From the NCBI RefSeq assembly GCF_012516475.1, contig NZ_CP051217.1:1612001-1676000 (forward strand): a stretch of DNA of 64,000 nucleotides, given 5' to 3'. The stretch is from Parasphingorhabdus halotolerans. Its GTDB lineage: Bacteria > Pseudomonadota > Alphaproteobacteria > Sphingomonadales > Sphingomonadaceae. Position 1 is the stretch's first letter. Each line of letters starts with the position of its first letter. The translations under genes and the position numbers were made by a program. The notes beneath the pieces were generated by a model, which saw only the letters and a list, made by a program, of their open reading frames with translations, searched no databases and was not told the DNA's origin. Positions 47,453 through 55,666 of this stretch are shown in pieces.

Positions 47453-47476
47453 GGTGATGGTGATGGTGATGGTGAT
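47453..47476. repeat. Hexanucleotide microsatellite (GGTGAT)x4
   Basis: Four perfect GGTGAT units, with partial flanking units, lie upstream of DUF1304 copy B and downstream of the methyltransferase gene. The tract is non-coding and could vary in length by slippage. Confidence 0.8.
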
Positions 47477-47521
47477 GGGCGGTGATTGCATCGCGATCAG
47501 CGGTCACGGGAAGACGTTTTG

Positions 47522-48052
47522 TCACCGCCCGCGCGGCACCAGCACGTCATTCTCGACTTTGATCCGGTGGCGCAACAATATTGCGTTTAATATCGAGAAA
47601 ACCAAGGCGACCCAGGGCAAACCCAGCATCAACGGGATGATCGCAATTTCTAGCACAACGACGGTGTAGTTGGGATGGCTGAGGAATTTATACGGTCCGC
47701 GGTTTACCCGGTCAAAATGCGGCGCGCTGATGATGCGGGTCGTCCACCAGCGGCCAATCGAAGCCAGCGTCCAGACCCGCAATATCTGGGTGCCGATGAA
47801 TACCGCCAGCATTACAAGGCCGATCGGCCGTAGAGGATCGACCATCAGGAAGATTATCGCAAGCCAGGCGGAGTGCAGGAAAATGAAATACTGGTAATGA
47901 TCCGCACCAAATTCTTTGCCACCTTCAGCGAGCAAGCGCCTGGTGTTGTGGTTCGCATAGACCAGCTCTGACAGGCGTTGCGCGACAATATAGATCAATA
48001 CCCAGGTGACGAGTGTTGGCGTGGTGTTAAAGATAGTCCCAAGCGCGTTCAC
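47522..48052 (-). CDS. Isoprenylcysteine carboxyl methyltransferase (ICMT) family protein
   Basis: The 176-residue membrane protein has several hydrophobic helices and the ICMT cofactor region near residues 118-135 (FDRVNRGPYKFLSHPNYTVVV, with RGPY...HPNY). It ends in RIKVENDVLVPRGR, a reduced form of the usual E-x-x-L ending. It overlaps the type III polyketide synthase gene by 4 bp (ATGA). In the Streptomyces srs cluster such a methyltransferase (SrsB) methylates alkylresorcinols made by the synthase. I infer O-methylation of the polyketide product at the membrane. Confidence 0.85.
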   Translation of the reverse strand: MNALGTIFNTTPTLVTWVLIYIVAQRLSELVYANHNTRRLLAEGGKEFGADHYQYFIFLHSAWLAIIFLMVDPLRPIGLVMLAVFIGTQILRVWTLASIGRWWTTRIISAPHFDRVNRGPYKFLSHPNYTVVVLEIAIIPLMLGLPWVALVFSILNAILLRHRIKVENDVLVPRGR

Positions 48053-49095
48053 GGATCAACGACTCCCAGCGCCGCAGTAAATCCCGGACCAAGCGCGGTC
48101 AGCAATAGCGGCTTGGTCAGGCGTTGCTCCAGCAACCGCTTAAGCACAAACAGCACGGTCGGCGATGACATATTGCCATAATGTTCAAGCACGTCACGCG
48201 TGGCAGCTATGCCAGGCAGATCAGGCGCAAAATAATCTTCCAGTGCCTCAATCACCCGACCCCCGCCGGGATGGCACGCGGGTTCGGAAAGATCGGACTT
48301 CGCCAACCCCTGTACCTCAAGAAACGCATCACAAAAGGGTGCAAAATCTTTGGTCACAAAAGTCGGAATATCGCGGGCGAGTACCAGATCAAAGCCGGTT
48401 TCACCAATATCCCAGCCCATCATATCGCGTGTGTCGGGCCAGGTTTTCTGATCGAACGCGCGAAATGAAGGTGCGTCATCCCGTCCTGTTTTGCCGCTGA
48501 TCACCGCCGCCGCGCAACCATCGGCAAATAATGCGGTCGCGATCATATTTTTTTTGTCAAACTGGCTGTAGTCGTACGACAGGCTGCAAAGCTCAAGCGA
48601 GATCAGCAGCACGTTCTGGCCGGCACCTGCCGCTGCCAGATCATTGGCCAACCGGAGACCCAGCACCCCTCCCGCGCAGCCGTGACCAAAGACCGGGACC
48701 GTTTGCGTCGATTGATCGAACTCCATCGCCTCAATCATCCGGCTGGGGATGGACGGGGTCATTGTGCCGGTCGTGGAGATAAGAACAATTGCATCTATGT
48801 CCGATGGTTTGAGTGCAGCCAGTTCCAGCGCCTCAGATGCAGCTTCCTGCGACAGTTTGCGTCCGACTTCGCTATAGACGCTTGCGCGCTCAGGCCAACT
48901 GCGCTGCTCGAGATAGTAATCAGGCGCACGTGCCAGATACCGCTGGTCAATGCCCGAATTGCCAAGAATTTGTTTCAACCGCCCGGGAAGCGCGGCGCCT
49001 CTCGCCTTGGCCAGCACTGCCAGCACCTCGTCCTGCGTGATCCGGTGATCGGGCAGTGCGGTGGCAATCGAGATTAGCTTTGACATGGGGGACAT
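48049..49095 (-). CDS. Type III polyketide synthase
   Basis: The 348-residue chalcone-synthase-fold enzyme has the full triad: Cys140 (VFGHGCAGG), His275 (ACHPGG) and Asn308 (YGNMSSP), with the GPGF loop at 336-339. Bacterial enzymes of this kind extend a fatty acyl starter with malonyl-CoA to alkylpyrones or alkylresorcinols. It overlaps the methyltransferase gene by 4 bp and diverges, across 69 bp, from a membrane-bound AraC-type regulator. No hydroxylase or ferredoxin partner is adjacent. The start could be 9 bases later (MSKLIS). Confidence 0.93.
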   Translation of the reverse strand: MSPMSKLISIATALPDHRITQDEVLAVLAKARGAALPGRLKQILGNSGIDQRYLARAPDYYLEQRSWPERASVYSEVGRKLSQEAASEALELAALKPSDIDAIVLISTTGTMTPSIPSRMIEAMEFDQSTQTVPVFGHGCAGGVLGLRLANDLAAAGAGQNVLLISLELCSLSYDYSQFDKKNMIATALFADGCAAAVISGKTGRDDAPSFRAFDQKTWPDTRDMMGWDIGETGFDLVLARDIPTFVTKDFAPFCDAFLEVQGLAKSDLSEPACHPGGGRVIEALEDYFAPDLPGIAATRDVLEHYGNMSSPTVLFVLKRLLEQRLTKPLLLTALGPGFTAALGVVDP

Positions 49096-49164
49096 TCGCT
49101 GTTCATTTGGTTCCTGTTACAGCAGCACAGCGTTAAAACCAGAGAGATATATCAAATAGCGGCG

Positions 49165-50196
49165 ATGGAACTGAATATTGACACGATAATTCGGCTGATG
49201 TCGGTGGGGGCGAGTGCCCTGCTTCTTTTGCTGATTATCGCAGGACGCGTCCGCAGGACGCTCAAGCTTCCATTGATAGGCTTAGCGCTTGGTGGAGCCA
49301 CCTATCTTATCAATACCTCGACCACTCTGCGCGTTCCGCATTCGCTGGAAGCCATTGTTGACCTGATATCAATCGTTACCCCTTTCTGGACTTGGCTTTT
49401 TGCCAGGCGGCTGTTTGAAAAAGACCCACCCAAAGGATGGCTCGCGCTATTGGGCATAGCCTATATCATAGGATGGATTCTTGCGCGTTGGGGTGACAGT
49501 CTATTTCTGGTCGGCTTCTATATTGTTCATATTTTGTCTCTCATTCTGATTGTTGATCTGATTTACAATGCGTTGTCCGGCCTAAAGGATGATCTGGTCC
49601 AGAAACGCCGCCTGATCCGCATTTACTTGCCATTACTGGTCGGGCTGCAAGCCGCTGGAATATTGACCTACGAACTTGTTACTTCAAATGCGGTACCGCC
49701 GCCTGCTGTTCAAATAACCAACGCATCGTTGGTTTTCGCGTTGGTAATGTTTGGCGGCCTCGCTTTGCTAGTGACCGACCCCAGCCTCTTGGTAGAAACC
49801 GATGACGACAAAAAGGAAACGAAGCCGGAGAACAATCTATCGCCAATTGAAACCGTCCTGCAGGAAAAGTTGAATGCAGCTATGTTGGAAGGCGAATACC
49901 GCACAGCTGGCTTGACCATTCAAAGCCTTGCAGCACATCTCAACACGCCGGAGCATCGTCTGCGTGCACTCATCAATCAAAAACTCGGACACCGCAATTT
50001 CTCCTCCTTCCTGAACGGCTATCGAATCGCCGAAGCAAAGGAGAAACTGGCTGACCGGGAGCTTGTGGACTTGCCGATTCTGACAATTGCGATGGATTTG
50101 GGATATAATTCTTTAGCCCCATTCAACCGGGCTTTTCGTGCCGAAACCAGTGTAACGCCTAGTGATTTTCGTAAAAGTGCGATTGATCAAAACTGA
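49165..50196 (+). CDS. AraC family transcriptional regulator with N-terminal membrane domain
   Basis: The first 210 residues form about seven hydrophobic helices (for example SALLLLLIIAGRV and FYIVHILSLILIVDLIY). A charged linker and a C-terminal AraC-type double helix-turn-helix follow (QSLAAHLNTPEHRLRALINQKLG and ILTIAMDLGYNSLAPFNRAFR). Such proteins act as one-component membrane sensors. The divergent placement 69 bp from the polyketide synthase gene suggests that it controls that operon. The signal is unknown. Confidence 0.88.
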   Translation: MELNIDTIIRLMSVGASALLLLLIIAGRVRRTLKLPLIGLALGGATYLINTSTTLRVPHSLEAIVDLISIVTPFWTWLFARRLFEKDPPKGWLALLGIAYIIGWILARWGDSLFLVGFYIVHILSLILIVDLIYNALSGLKDDLVQKRRLIRIYLPLLVGLQAAGILTYELVTSNAVPPPAVQITNASLVFALVMFGGLALLVTDPSLLVETDDDKKETKPENNLSPIETVLQEKLNAAMLEGEYRTAGLTIQSLAAHLNTPEHRLRALINQKLGHRNFSSFLNGYRIAEAKEKLADRELVDLPILTIAMDLGYNSLAPFNRAFRAETSVTPSDFRKSAIDQN

Positions 50197-50311
50197 AATA
50201 GTCTGATCCATTTCGAAATTGCACAGCATTTTTCGGCAATGCAGAGAGCGAACGGGACAATTCTGTCACTTTCACTTCATCAAACAACGTATCACCTGAT
50301 GGAGACATGAT

Positions 50312-51166
50312 ATGCCTGACATTTTCTACAAGATTATCGATCATATGATCGCCGCTTTTACATTCGATCTTGGCCGCTACCTTATTGCCGCAGGCGCCTT
50401 GTCGATCCTCCTTTGGGTATTTGGCAAATGGAGTGACGCCCGCCGCATCCAAACTCGCAGAGCCGGCATTGCAGATTACAAAAGAGAGTTTCTGTCTTCC
50501 ATGCGGACGGTCGCTGTGTTCGGTCTGACGACCATCAGCACGGTATTGCTGGAATCGGCAGGCATTGTAAAAGTCATGACCAGTGAGACCGTTTGGCCGC
50601 TATTCGCACTGCAGCTTGTCGCCATGATTCTTGCTCATGATGCTTACTTCTACTGGATGCACAGATGGCTGCACACGAAAACCATGTTCCGCTTCTCGCA
50701 TCTGCATCACCACAAGTCGCGCACCCCGACCCCTTGGGCAGCCTATAGCTTCTCTTCCTTCGAAGCGATGACCGAGGCCGCGTTTGTACCCATTTATTTG
50801 CTCGCCATCTCGGTTCTGTTTGGTGGCATGTATCCTTTCGCGATCTTCCTGTTCCTTGCCCATATGATTGTCCGCAATGTGATCGGACATGCTGGCGTGG
50901 AAATTTTGCCCGCCGGATGGCTCAATGGACCTTTGGGCTGGATCACCACCACCACCCATCATGACTTGCACCACAGCCAGGGCAACAGCAATTTCGGCCT
51001 GTATTTCACATGGTGGGATCGGATGATGGGAACCGAGCATCCTGAATATGAAGAGCGCTTCAACATGGTCGCCAAACCAATCGAACTTTCGGTATCTGCC
51101 GCAGCCAACGCCAGTATCGCGGCGTTCACCACTCTTATTGTCGTGAATACCGCGCTCTTTGCATAG
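50312..51166 (+). CDS. Sterol desaturase / fatty acid hydroxylase family protein
   Basis: The 284-residue integral membrane di-iron enzyme has the histidine clusters HDAYFYWMHRWLH, HLHHHKS and HHDLHHSQGN that bind the metal centre, between four hydrophobic segments. Family members hydroxylate or desaturate sterols, carotenoids or fatty acyl groups using oxygen. It lies downstream of the AraC-type regulator on the same strand (115 bp gap), so shared control with the polyketide genes is possible. The substrate is undetermined. Confidence 0.92.
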   Translation: MPDIFYKIIDHMIAAFTFDLGRYLIAAGALSILLWVFGKWSDARRIQTRRAGIADYKREFLSSMRTVAVFGLTTISTVLLESAGIVKVMTSETVWPLFALQLVAMILAHDAYFYWMHRWLHTKTMFRFSHLHHHKSRTPTPWAAYSFSSFEAMTEAAFVPIYLLAISVLFGGMYPFAIFLFLAHMIVRNVIGHAGVEILPAGWLNGPLGWITTTTHHDLHHSQGNSNFGLYFTWWDRMMGTEHPEYEERFNMVAKPIELSVSAAANASIAAFTTLIVVNTALFA

Positions 51167-51249
51167 AGCCACAGTCTAAGAAGGCGTCTCAATCCAGCCC
51201 GCGCTGCTATTCCACAAAGCAGCACGGGCTGGCTGATTTTCATTTATGT

Positions 51250-51310
51250 TGCACTGCAACATTTTTTCTTGACATCCTCCATCACCGTCGCTATTGGTGC
51301 ACTGCAACAT
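51250..51310 (+). promoter_or_regulatory. Phasin promoter with two identical operator half-sites
   Basis: The 13-mer TGCACTGCAACAT occurs at 51250-51262 and 51298-51310. Between the copies lie TTGACA (51269-51274) and TATTGG (51292-51297), 17 bp apart. The copies thus flank the promoter core, the upstream one before -35 and the other just after -10. The core TTGC-N3-GCAA resembles sites described for the PHB-sensing repressor PhaR. Repression lifted by polymer granules is inferred. Confidence 0.6.
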
Positions 51311-51326
51311 AGAGATGGAGCCAAAC

Positions 51327-52178
51327 ATGGCAGACACAAAAAATACAGATTCTAAGGCGGCTGCGGCTGCAACCAAACCAAATATAACTTCGGCTGAAGC
51401 TGCATATGCTGCAGCTGCGTCCGAAAAGCCCGTTGCCGCTGAGACAGCAGGCCAGGCTCCGGCTGTGGCAAATACTGCTGCCGTAAATGCGCCAGAAATT
51501 AAAACTGCAGAAGCAGCAACAAAAACGGCTTCTAAACCCGCTGCAACGAAGCCTGCAGCAAAGAAAGCGGCTCCGAAAAAGACCGCAACAAAACGTAAAG
51601 CTGCACCCAAACGTGCCGCGAAACCAATGTCTAAAAAGACTATAATTAAAGGAACGAAAAAAATGGCAACCACCAAAACAACCGCGACCAAACGCGTCGT
51701 GAAAAACACCAAAGCAGCTAATACCAAAGCCGCTAACACTGCCAAGAAGACTGCTGAAAAGCTCGGCAGCCGCTTTGAAAAACTGACTGCAACTGCTCAG
51801 GAACGTGCCAAATTGGCTGCTGACCGCGCTGTTAAAGTGTCCAAAACTGCGGTCGAATTCAACCGCGAAAACATCGAGACTCTGATCGAAACCGGCAAAA
51901 TCACTGTCAAAGGTGTTCAGGAAATCGGCAAAACCAACATGAAATACACCCGCGAGAACTTCGTAGAAGCAAGCCGCGCGCTGCAGGGTCTTTTCAGCGT
52001 TGCTACGCCTAAGGATTTCATTGAAAAGCAGACCGACTATGTTCGTAGCGGTCTTGACCGGATTATGGACCAGACTTCTAACAATGCCGATGCTGTTGTG
52101 AAGCTGGCTGGCAAAGCCTATCAGCCAATCGCTGATCGTCTTGGTGAAATCCAGAAAGATATGAAAAAAGCCGCTTAA
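51327..52178 (+). CDS. Phasin family protein with histone-H1-like N-terminal extension
   Basis: The 283-residue protein has a C-terminal phasin domain (about 160-283: VKVSKTAVEFNRENIETLIETGKITVKGVQEIG, FSVATPKDFIEKQTDYVRSGLDRI), which coats polyhydroxyalkanoate granules. The first 140 residues are Ala/Lys/Thr/Pro-rich with KPAAKKAAPKKTATKRK repeats, like histone H1 or the tail of Pseudomonas PhaF, suggesting nucleic-acid binding. ATG 51327 has GGAG 6 bases upstream. A second in-frame ATG at 51663 is preceded by AAAGGA 9 bases upstream and could give a 171-residue short form. A strong terminator follows. Confidence 0.88.
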   Translation: MADTKNTDSKAAAAATKPNITSAEAAYAAAASEKPVAAETAGQAPAVANTAAVNAPEIKTAEAATKTASKPAATKPAAKKAAPKKTATKRKAAPKRAAKPMSKKTIIKGTKKMATTKTTATKRVVKNTKAANTKAANTAKKTAEKLGSRFEKLTATAQERAKLAADRAVKVSKTAVEFNRENIETLIETGKITVKGVQEIGKTNMKYTRENFVEASRALQGLFSVATPKDFIEKQTDYVRSGLDRIMDQTSNNADAVVKLAGKAYQPIADRLGEIQKDMKKAA

Positions 52179-52205
52179 GCCGCTTTTTCAATCCCCAACA
52201 AAATC

Positions 52206-52235
52206 GGGCCGTTCCTTCAGGAGCGGCCCTTTTTT
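52206..52235 (+). terminator. Rho-independent terminator of the phasin gene
   Basis: A 10-bp stem (GGGCCGTTCC with GGAGCGGCCC, one G-T wobble) with a TTCA tetraloop is followed by six T residues, 27 bp after the phasin stop. Confidence 0.9.
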
Positions 52236-52429
52236 GTTTGAAACATTAGACGATATTGACACAATTCATCGCAAAATCATCCTCAGATGACCAATCCGCC
52301 ACTTGCCCTTGAGGGGGAAAATACCATATCTTGTCCATCATGAACAACGTAGAGATTCTCTTCCCCGATTCATCGGATGCATTAGCAGTGGGCCTGAATT
52401 ACTGGAAACCTGATATCCCGCAGGTTTTT

Positions 52430-52789
52430 ATGGCCGGTGATGGCGATGATGGCGACGATAAGGATGCTGGCAAAGGCGGCGGCGATGAGGATGATATTGA
52501 TCTTGGTGTCGCTACAAAAACCAGGGCAAAAACCAAAAAGCCCAATCCCTATAAAGTCCTGCTGCTCAACGATGACTATACGCCGATGGAGTTTGTCGTT
52601 CTGGTACTAAAGCGGTTTTTCAAGATGGACATTGATGAAGCCACGCGGGTGATGCTGCATGTTCATCAAAAAGGAGTCGGTGTCTGTGGCACGTTCAGTT
52701 ACGAAGTCGCCGAAACCAAAGTAACGCAAGTGATGGATTTTGCCCGCAAAAACCAGCACCCTCTGCAATGTACGCTTGAGAAAGCCTAA
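52430..52789 (+). CDS. clpS: ATP-dependent Clp protease adapter protein ClpS
   Basis: The 119-residue adapter hands N-degron substrates to ClpA. The ClpS core ([23 protein letters not shown] through [25 protein letters not shown] and [10 protein letters not shown]) carries the substrate-pocket residues of [10 protein letters not shown] Gly/Asp-rich N-terminal extension of about 35 residues precedes it. The start is uncertain: ATG 52430 has only a weak AGG site, and in-frame ATG 52340 would add 30 residues. No clpA lies in the window. Confidence 0.9.
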   Translation: MAGDGDDGDDKDAGKGGGDEDDIDLGVATKTRAKTKKPNPYKVLLLNDDYTPMEFVVLVLKRFFKMDIDEATRVMLHVHQKGVGVCGTFSYEVAETKVTQVMDFARKNQHPLQCTLEKA

Positions 52790-52824
52790 CCCGCAATACA
52801 ACACCTGCAAATAAGGAAGACGCG

Positions 52825-53487
52825 ATGACCGAGACACCCGTAATAACCGTGGATATTGTTTCGGACGTCGTCTGCCCGTGGTGCATAATCGGCTACAAGA
52901 AGCTGGAAAAGGCCATGCGCCAATTTGAAGGGCGCGCGCAATTCGCGATTGCCTGGCATGCCTTTGAGCTCAACCCCGGGATGCCGCCGGAGGGGCAGGA
53001 TATCAACGAGCATATGGCGCAAAAATATGGCGCGACGCCCGAGCAGAGCAAGGTCAATCGCGAGCGATTGCGTAACGCCGGTAACGATCTCGATTTCGAG
53101 TTTAAATATTCAGAGAATATGCGGATGGTAAACACATTTGATGCACACCGGTTGCTGCATTGGGCCGGCGAGATGGGGAAACAAACAGCCCTAAAGCTCG
53201 CTCTGTTTTCTGCACATTTCACTGATGGTAAAAATGTGAGCGATCAGGATACTCTGGTGGCGATTGCCGGATCAGTTGGTCTTGATGAAGACCGCGCCCG
53301 CGACTTGCTAAGCACAGATTTATATGCCGAAGAAGTTCGTGCCGTGGAAGCGGAATGGCAAGATCGCTTCATTACCGGCGTTCCGGCATTTATTTTCAAC
53401 AAGAAGTTCATGGTTCCAGGCGCGCAGGATAGCGATACTTTTGCCAATATTATCGAGAATAAACTGCTTGCCAGACAAGCGGCCTAG
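52825..53487 (+). CDS. DsbA family oxidoreductase (FrnE-like)
   Basis: The 220-residue cytoplasmic thioredoxin-fold protein has a CPWC motif at residues 17-20 (SDVVCPWCIIG). It also carries the later FrnE features NTFDAHRLLHWA and GVPAFIFNKKFMVPGAQ (cis-proline region). It probably acts as a thiol-disulfide isomerase or as an isomerase of the HCCA type; FrnE proteins link to oxidative stress. It starts 35 bp after clpS and may be cotranscribed. Confidence 0.88.
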   Translation: MTETPVITVDIVSDVVCPWCIIGYKKLEKAMRQFEGRAQFAIAWHAFELNPGMPPEGQDINEHMAQKYGATPEQSKVNRERLRNAGNDLDFEFKYSENMRMVNTFDAHRLLHWAGEMGKQTALKLALFSAHFTDGKNVSDQDTLVAIAGSVGLDEDRARDLLSTDLYAEEVRAVEAEWQDRFITGVPAFIFNKKFMVPGAQDSDTFANIIENKLLARQAA

Positions 53488-53498
53488 GGCATCGGCTA

Positions 53499-54305
53499 TC
53501 ATGACTTTGGCGGCATAGGGAAAAACCCGGAAGTCTTTGCAACATAGTCCGCATATTTCGGTCGGCTTTTTTGCATACCTTTTTCCAGCAACGGTGCGCC
53601 GCTCCATTTCATCAGCGTGAAGCTGAGGAATATCGGCCCGATCACAGCCACCCAAACCGGCCATCCAACCTGCGCTGCAACCAGCCAGATTCCCCACCAT
53701 GCACAAAAGTCACCGAAGTAATTGGGGTGGCGCGTATATCGCCACAGACCGGTATCAAGCACTTTGCCATTGTTTTCCGGGTTCGCCTTAAACGCTTTGA
53801 GCTGGGCATCGCTGATTGATTCGAAAAGGATGCCGATGATGGCGATTAAGATCCCTATCACCGCAAAAGCATTTGGCTCGGCATCATCGGCCAGAAAAAT
53901 GCCCAGTTGCGCCGGTAAACAAACCAAAAAGAGCAGCGGGATTTGCACCGCCCATGCTTTGAAAAAAGCAGCCTTGGCAAAACTCATCCCCTGCTTGTTC
54001 GTCGCTTTGCCAATGATTTTTTCATAGCGCGGATCTACGCCTTCTTTGCGCCACCGCAACAGCAAGTGGGTGCCAAGCCGGATGCCCCATAGAGCCGTCA
54101 GAGCCCAAATTATCCAGGCCAGCATTCCAGGCTCCGCTACCTGCATGATCGATGTGCCGGCCATGATCGCCATGCCATAGGCCCAGAACGCATCGATGAA
54201 CGACACATCCCGAATTTTTACCGAGATCAGCCACAAAACGATCATAATCGCGACTAGCAGCGCGAAATTTGTTCCCAGCGCAGCCCAGATTGCCAAGTCA
54301 TTCAC
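53499..54305 (-). CDS. DUF1295 family membrane protein (steroid 5-alpha-reductase-like)
   Basis: The 268-residue protein has about seven hydrophobic helices and the DUF1295 core DTGLWRYTRHPNYFGDFCAWWGIWL with GAPLLEKGMQKSRPKYADYVAKTSGFFP near the end. The family is related to steroid reductases and ICMT enzymes and probably acts on a lipid. It overlaps the upstream acyltransferase-like gene by 8 bp, indicating a two-gene lipid-related operon. The reaction is unknown. Confidence 0.9.
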   Translation of the reverse strand: MNDLAIWAALGTNFALLVAIMIVLWLISVKIRDVSFIDAFWAYGMAIMAGTSIMQVAEPGMLAWIIWALTALWGIRLGTHLLLRWRKEGVDPRYEKIIGKATNKQGMSFAKAAFFKAWAVQIPLLFLVCLPAQLGIFLADDAEPNAFAVIGILIAIIGILFESISDAQLKAFKANPENNGKVLDTGLWRYTRHPNYFGDFCAWWGIWLVAAQVGWPVWVAVIGPIFLSFTLMKWSGAPLLEKGMQKSRPKYADYVAKTSGFFPMPPKS

Positions 54306-54930
54306 CCGTTTTTACTTCTTTGACCTGTGGATTTAGGTCTGTGGTCACTATGTCCTTCATCGCTTTGCCCGGATATTTCGGGGTCACGCTATGATAGAAA
54401 TCGCTTAACCGCTGCATATCGGCCTTATAATCGCCAGATGGCATAAAGCTGGGACCAAGTCCGCCGGTTTTTTTGGCGTAATCCATCATCCCGATAATCA
54501 ATGGAACCTTGGCCTTAAGCGCTATATAGTAAAAGCCAGTGCGCCACTGTTTGACGCTACCGCGCGTGCCTTCCGGCGGAATAGTAAGCAGAAAATCATC
54601 GCGCTTGTTGAATTCTGCGACCATTGCATCGACCATATTATTCGACTTTGAGCGGTCGACAGGAACGCCGCCCAACCGCAGCATCATGCCTCCCCACGGC
54701 CATTTGAACAGGGTATTTTTGCCAATCCAGTAGGACTTGATTTTAAGCTGATTCAGCAGGCCGAAATAATAGATAAAATCCCAATTGCTGGTATGTGGTG
54801 CCGCAATGATCACCGCTTTTCTGGGCGGCGGATTATCCTGAACCGCTTTCCAGCCATTCACCGTATACATGAACACTGAAAACCGGCGGACAATCTCCGA
54901 CAGCCAGTTCGGTTTGATTTCTTTATGCAC
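54298..54930 (-). CDS. 1-acyl-sn-glycerol-3-phosphate acyltransferase-like protein
   Basis: The 210-residue product carries the acyltransferase motifs H-x4-D (APHTSNWDF), GGVPVDRS, IPPEGTRGSVKQWRTGFYYIA and VPLIIGMMDY. It should transfer acyl groups in membrane lipid metabolism. I chose the GTG at 54930 because GGGGAGG lies just upstream and the motif spacing then suits the family. An open frame extends to 55122 but lacks a ribosome site. It overlaps the DUF1295 gene. Confidence 0.87.
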   Translation of the reverse strand: MHKEIKPNWLSEIVRRFSVFMYTVNGWKAVQDNPPPRKAVIIAAPHTSNWDFIYYFGLLNQLKIKSYWIGKNTLFKWPWGGMMLRLGGVPVDRSKSNNMVDAMVAEFNKRDDFLLTIPPEGTRGSVKQWRTGFYYIALKAKVPLIIGMMDYAKKTGGLGPSFMPSGDYKADMQRLSDFYHSVTPKYPGKAMKDIVTTDLNPQVKEVKTGE

Positions 54931-55087
54931 GCAGCCTCCCCTCGCGACAGTCAGCGCCACGTTCGCAGGTGACCATAAATCTATTTTACCTGCGAGCAAG
55001 AAAAGATGTCTGAAGGAACAGGCCTGTTCAGCTTTGAGCCAGCTCATCAAGCTAATCTTTTCTGAAAGCAAAAGAGGAGAGGATAAA

Positions 55088-55666
55088 ATGCGCGTTTCCG
55101 ATATGGGTATTTTCACTTGCATGTCCGTCTTGATGATTGGTCCTGCTGTTGCGCAATCGTCTCACAGCGCCAGTCCCGTGCAGGCGGAGCCACAAATCGA
55201 CTATTCTGGCTTTGTCAAATTGTCCGCAGAACTTGAGGAATACCGGAACTCCAGGCTTGTTTCCCTGTCACGCTTCCAACAGATTGCGCGGCAGAGCGGG
55301 GCAATAATTCTGGATACACGCTCCGCCCGTGCCTTTGCAGAAGGACACATCAAGGGCGCGATCAACTTGCCGTTTTCCGACTTCACAGAAGACAAGCTCG
55401 CCTCGGTCATCGGCGAAAAGTCGAGACCGATACTGATATATTGCAACAATAATTTCAGTGACAACCGGTTTCCCATTGCTCTGAAACGCGCGCCGCTAGC
55501 TCTTAACATCCCGACATTTATAAACCTCTACGGCTATGGATATAAGAATATTTATGAGCTCGACGGCGTTATGAGCGTTGCGGAACCGCAGGTGCGGTGG
55601 ACCGGCCACAGATTTAGCTTGGTTTCAACACCCAATTTTAGCGAGGATGAGCAGCGCGCCAATTAG
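55088..55666 (+). CDS. Exported rhodanese-like domain protein
   Basis: The 192-residue product has a signal peptide (about 1-23, ending AVAQ) and one rhodanese domain. IILDTRSARAFAEGHIKGAINLPFSDF leads to the active-site loop IYCNNNFSDNRFP with Cys119. It may transfer sulfur or act as a thiol-based sensor in the periplasm. GAGGAGAGG sits before the ATG at 55088. The gene runs convergently into the nuclease gene, sharing 29 bp at the 3' ends. Confidence 0.85.
   Translation: MRVSDMGIFTCMSVLMIGPAVAQSSHSASPVQAEPQIDYSGFVKLSAELEEYRNSRLVSLSRFQQIARQSGAIILDTRSARAFAEGHIKGAINLPFSDFTEDKLASVIGEKSRPILIYCNNNFSDNRFPIALKRAPLALNIPTFINLYGYGYKNIYELDGVMSVAEPQVRWTGHRFSLVSTPNFSEDEQRAN

Noticed and set aside
47453..47476. 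Short direct repeats considered as a CRISPR array
   Set aside because: The units are 6 bp with no spacers; it is a microsatellite. No CRISPR-like repeat-spacer pattern or cas gene occurs in the window.
52256..52284. Promoter for clpS (TTGACA at 52256-52261)
   Set aside because: The -35 matches perfectly, but the sequence 17 bp downstream (ATCCTC) is not a credible -10 element.
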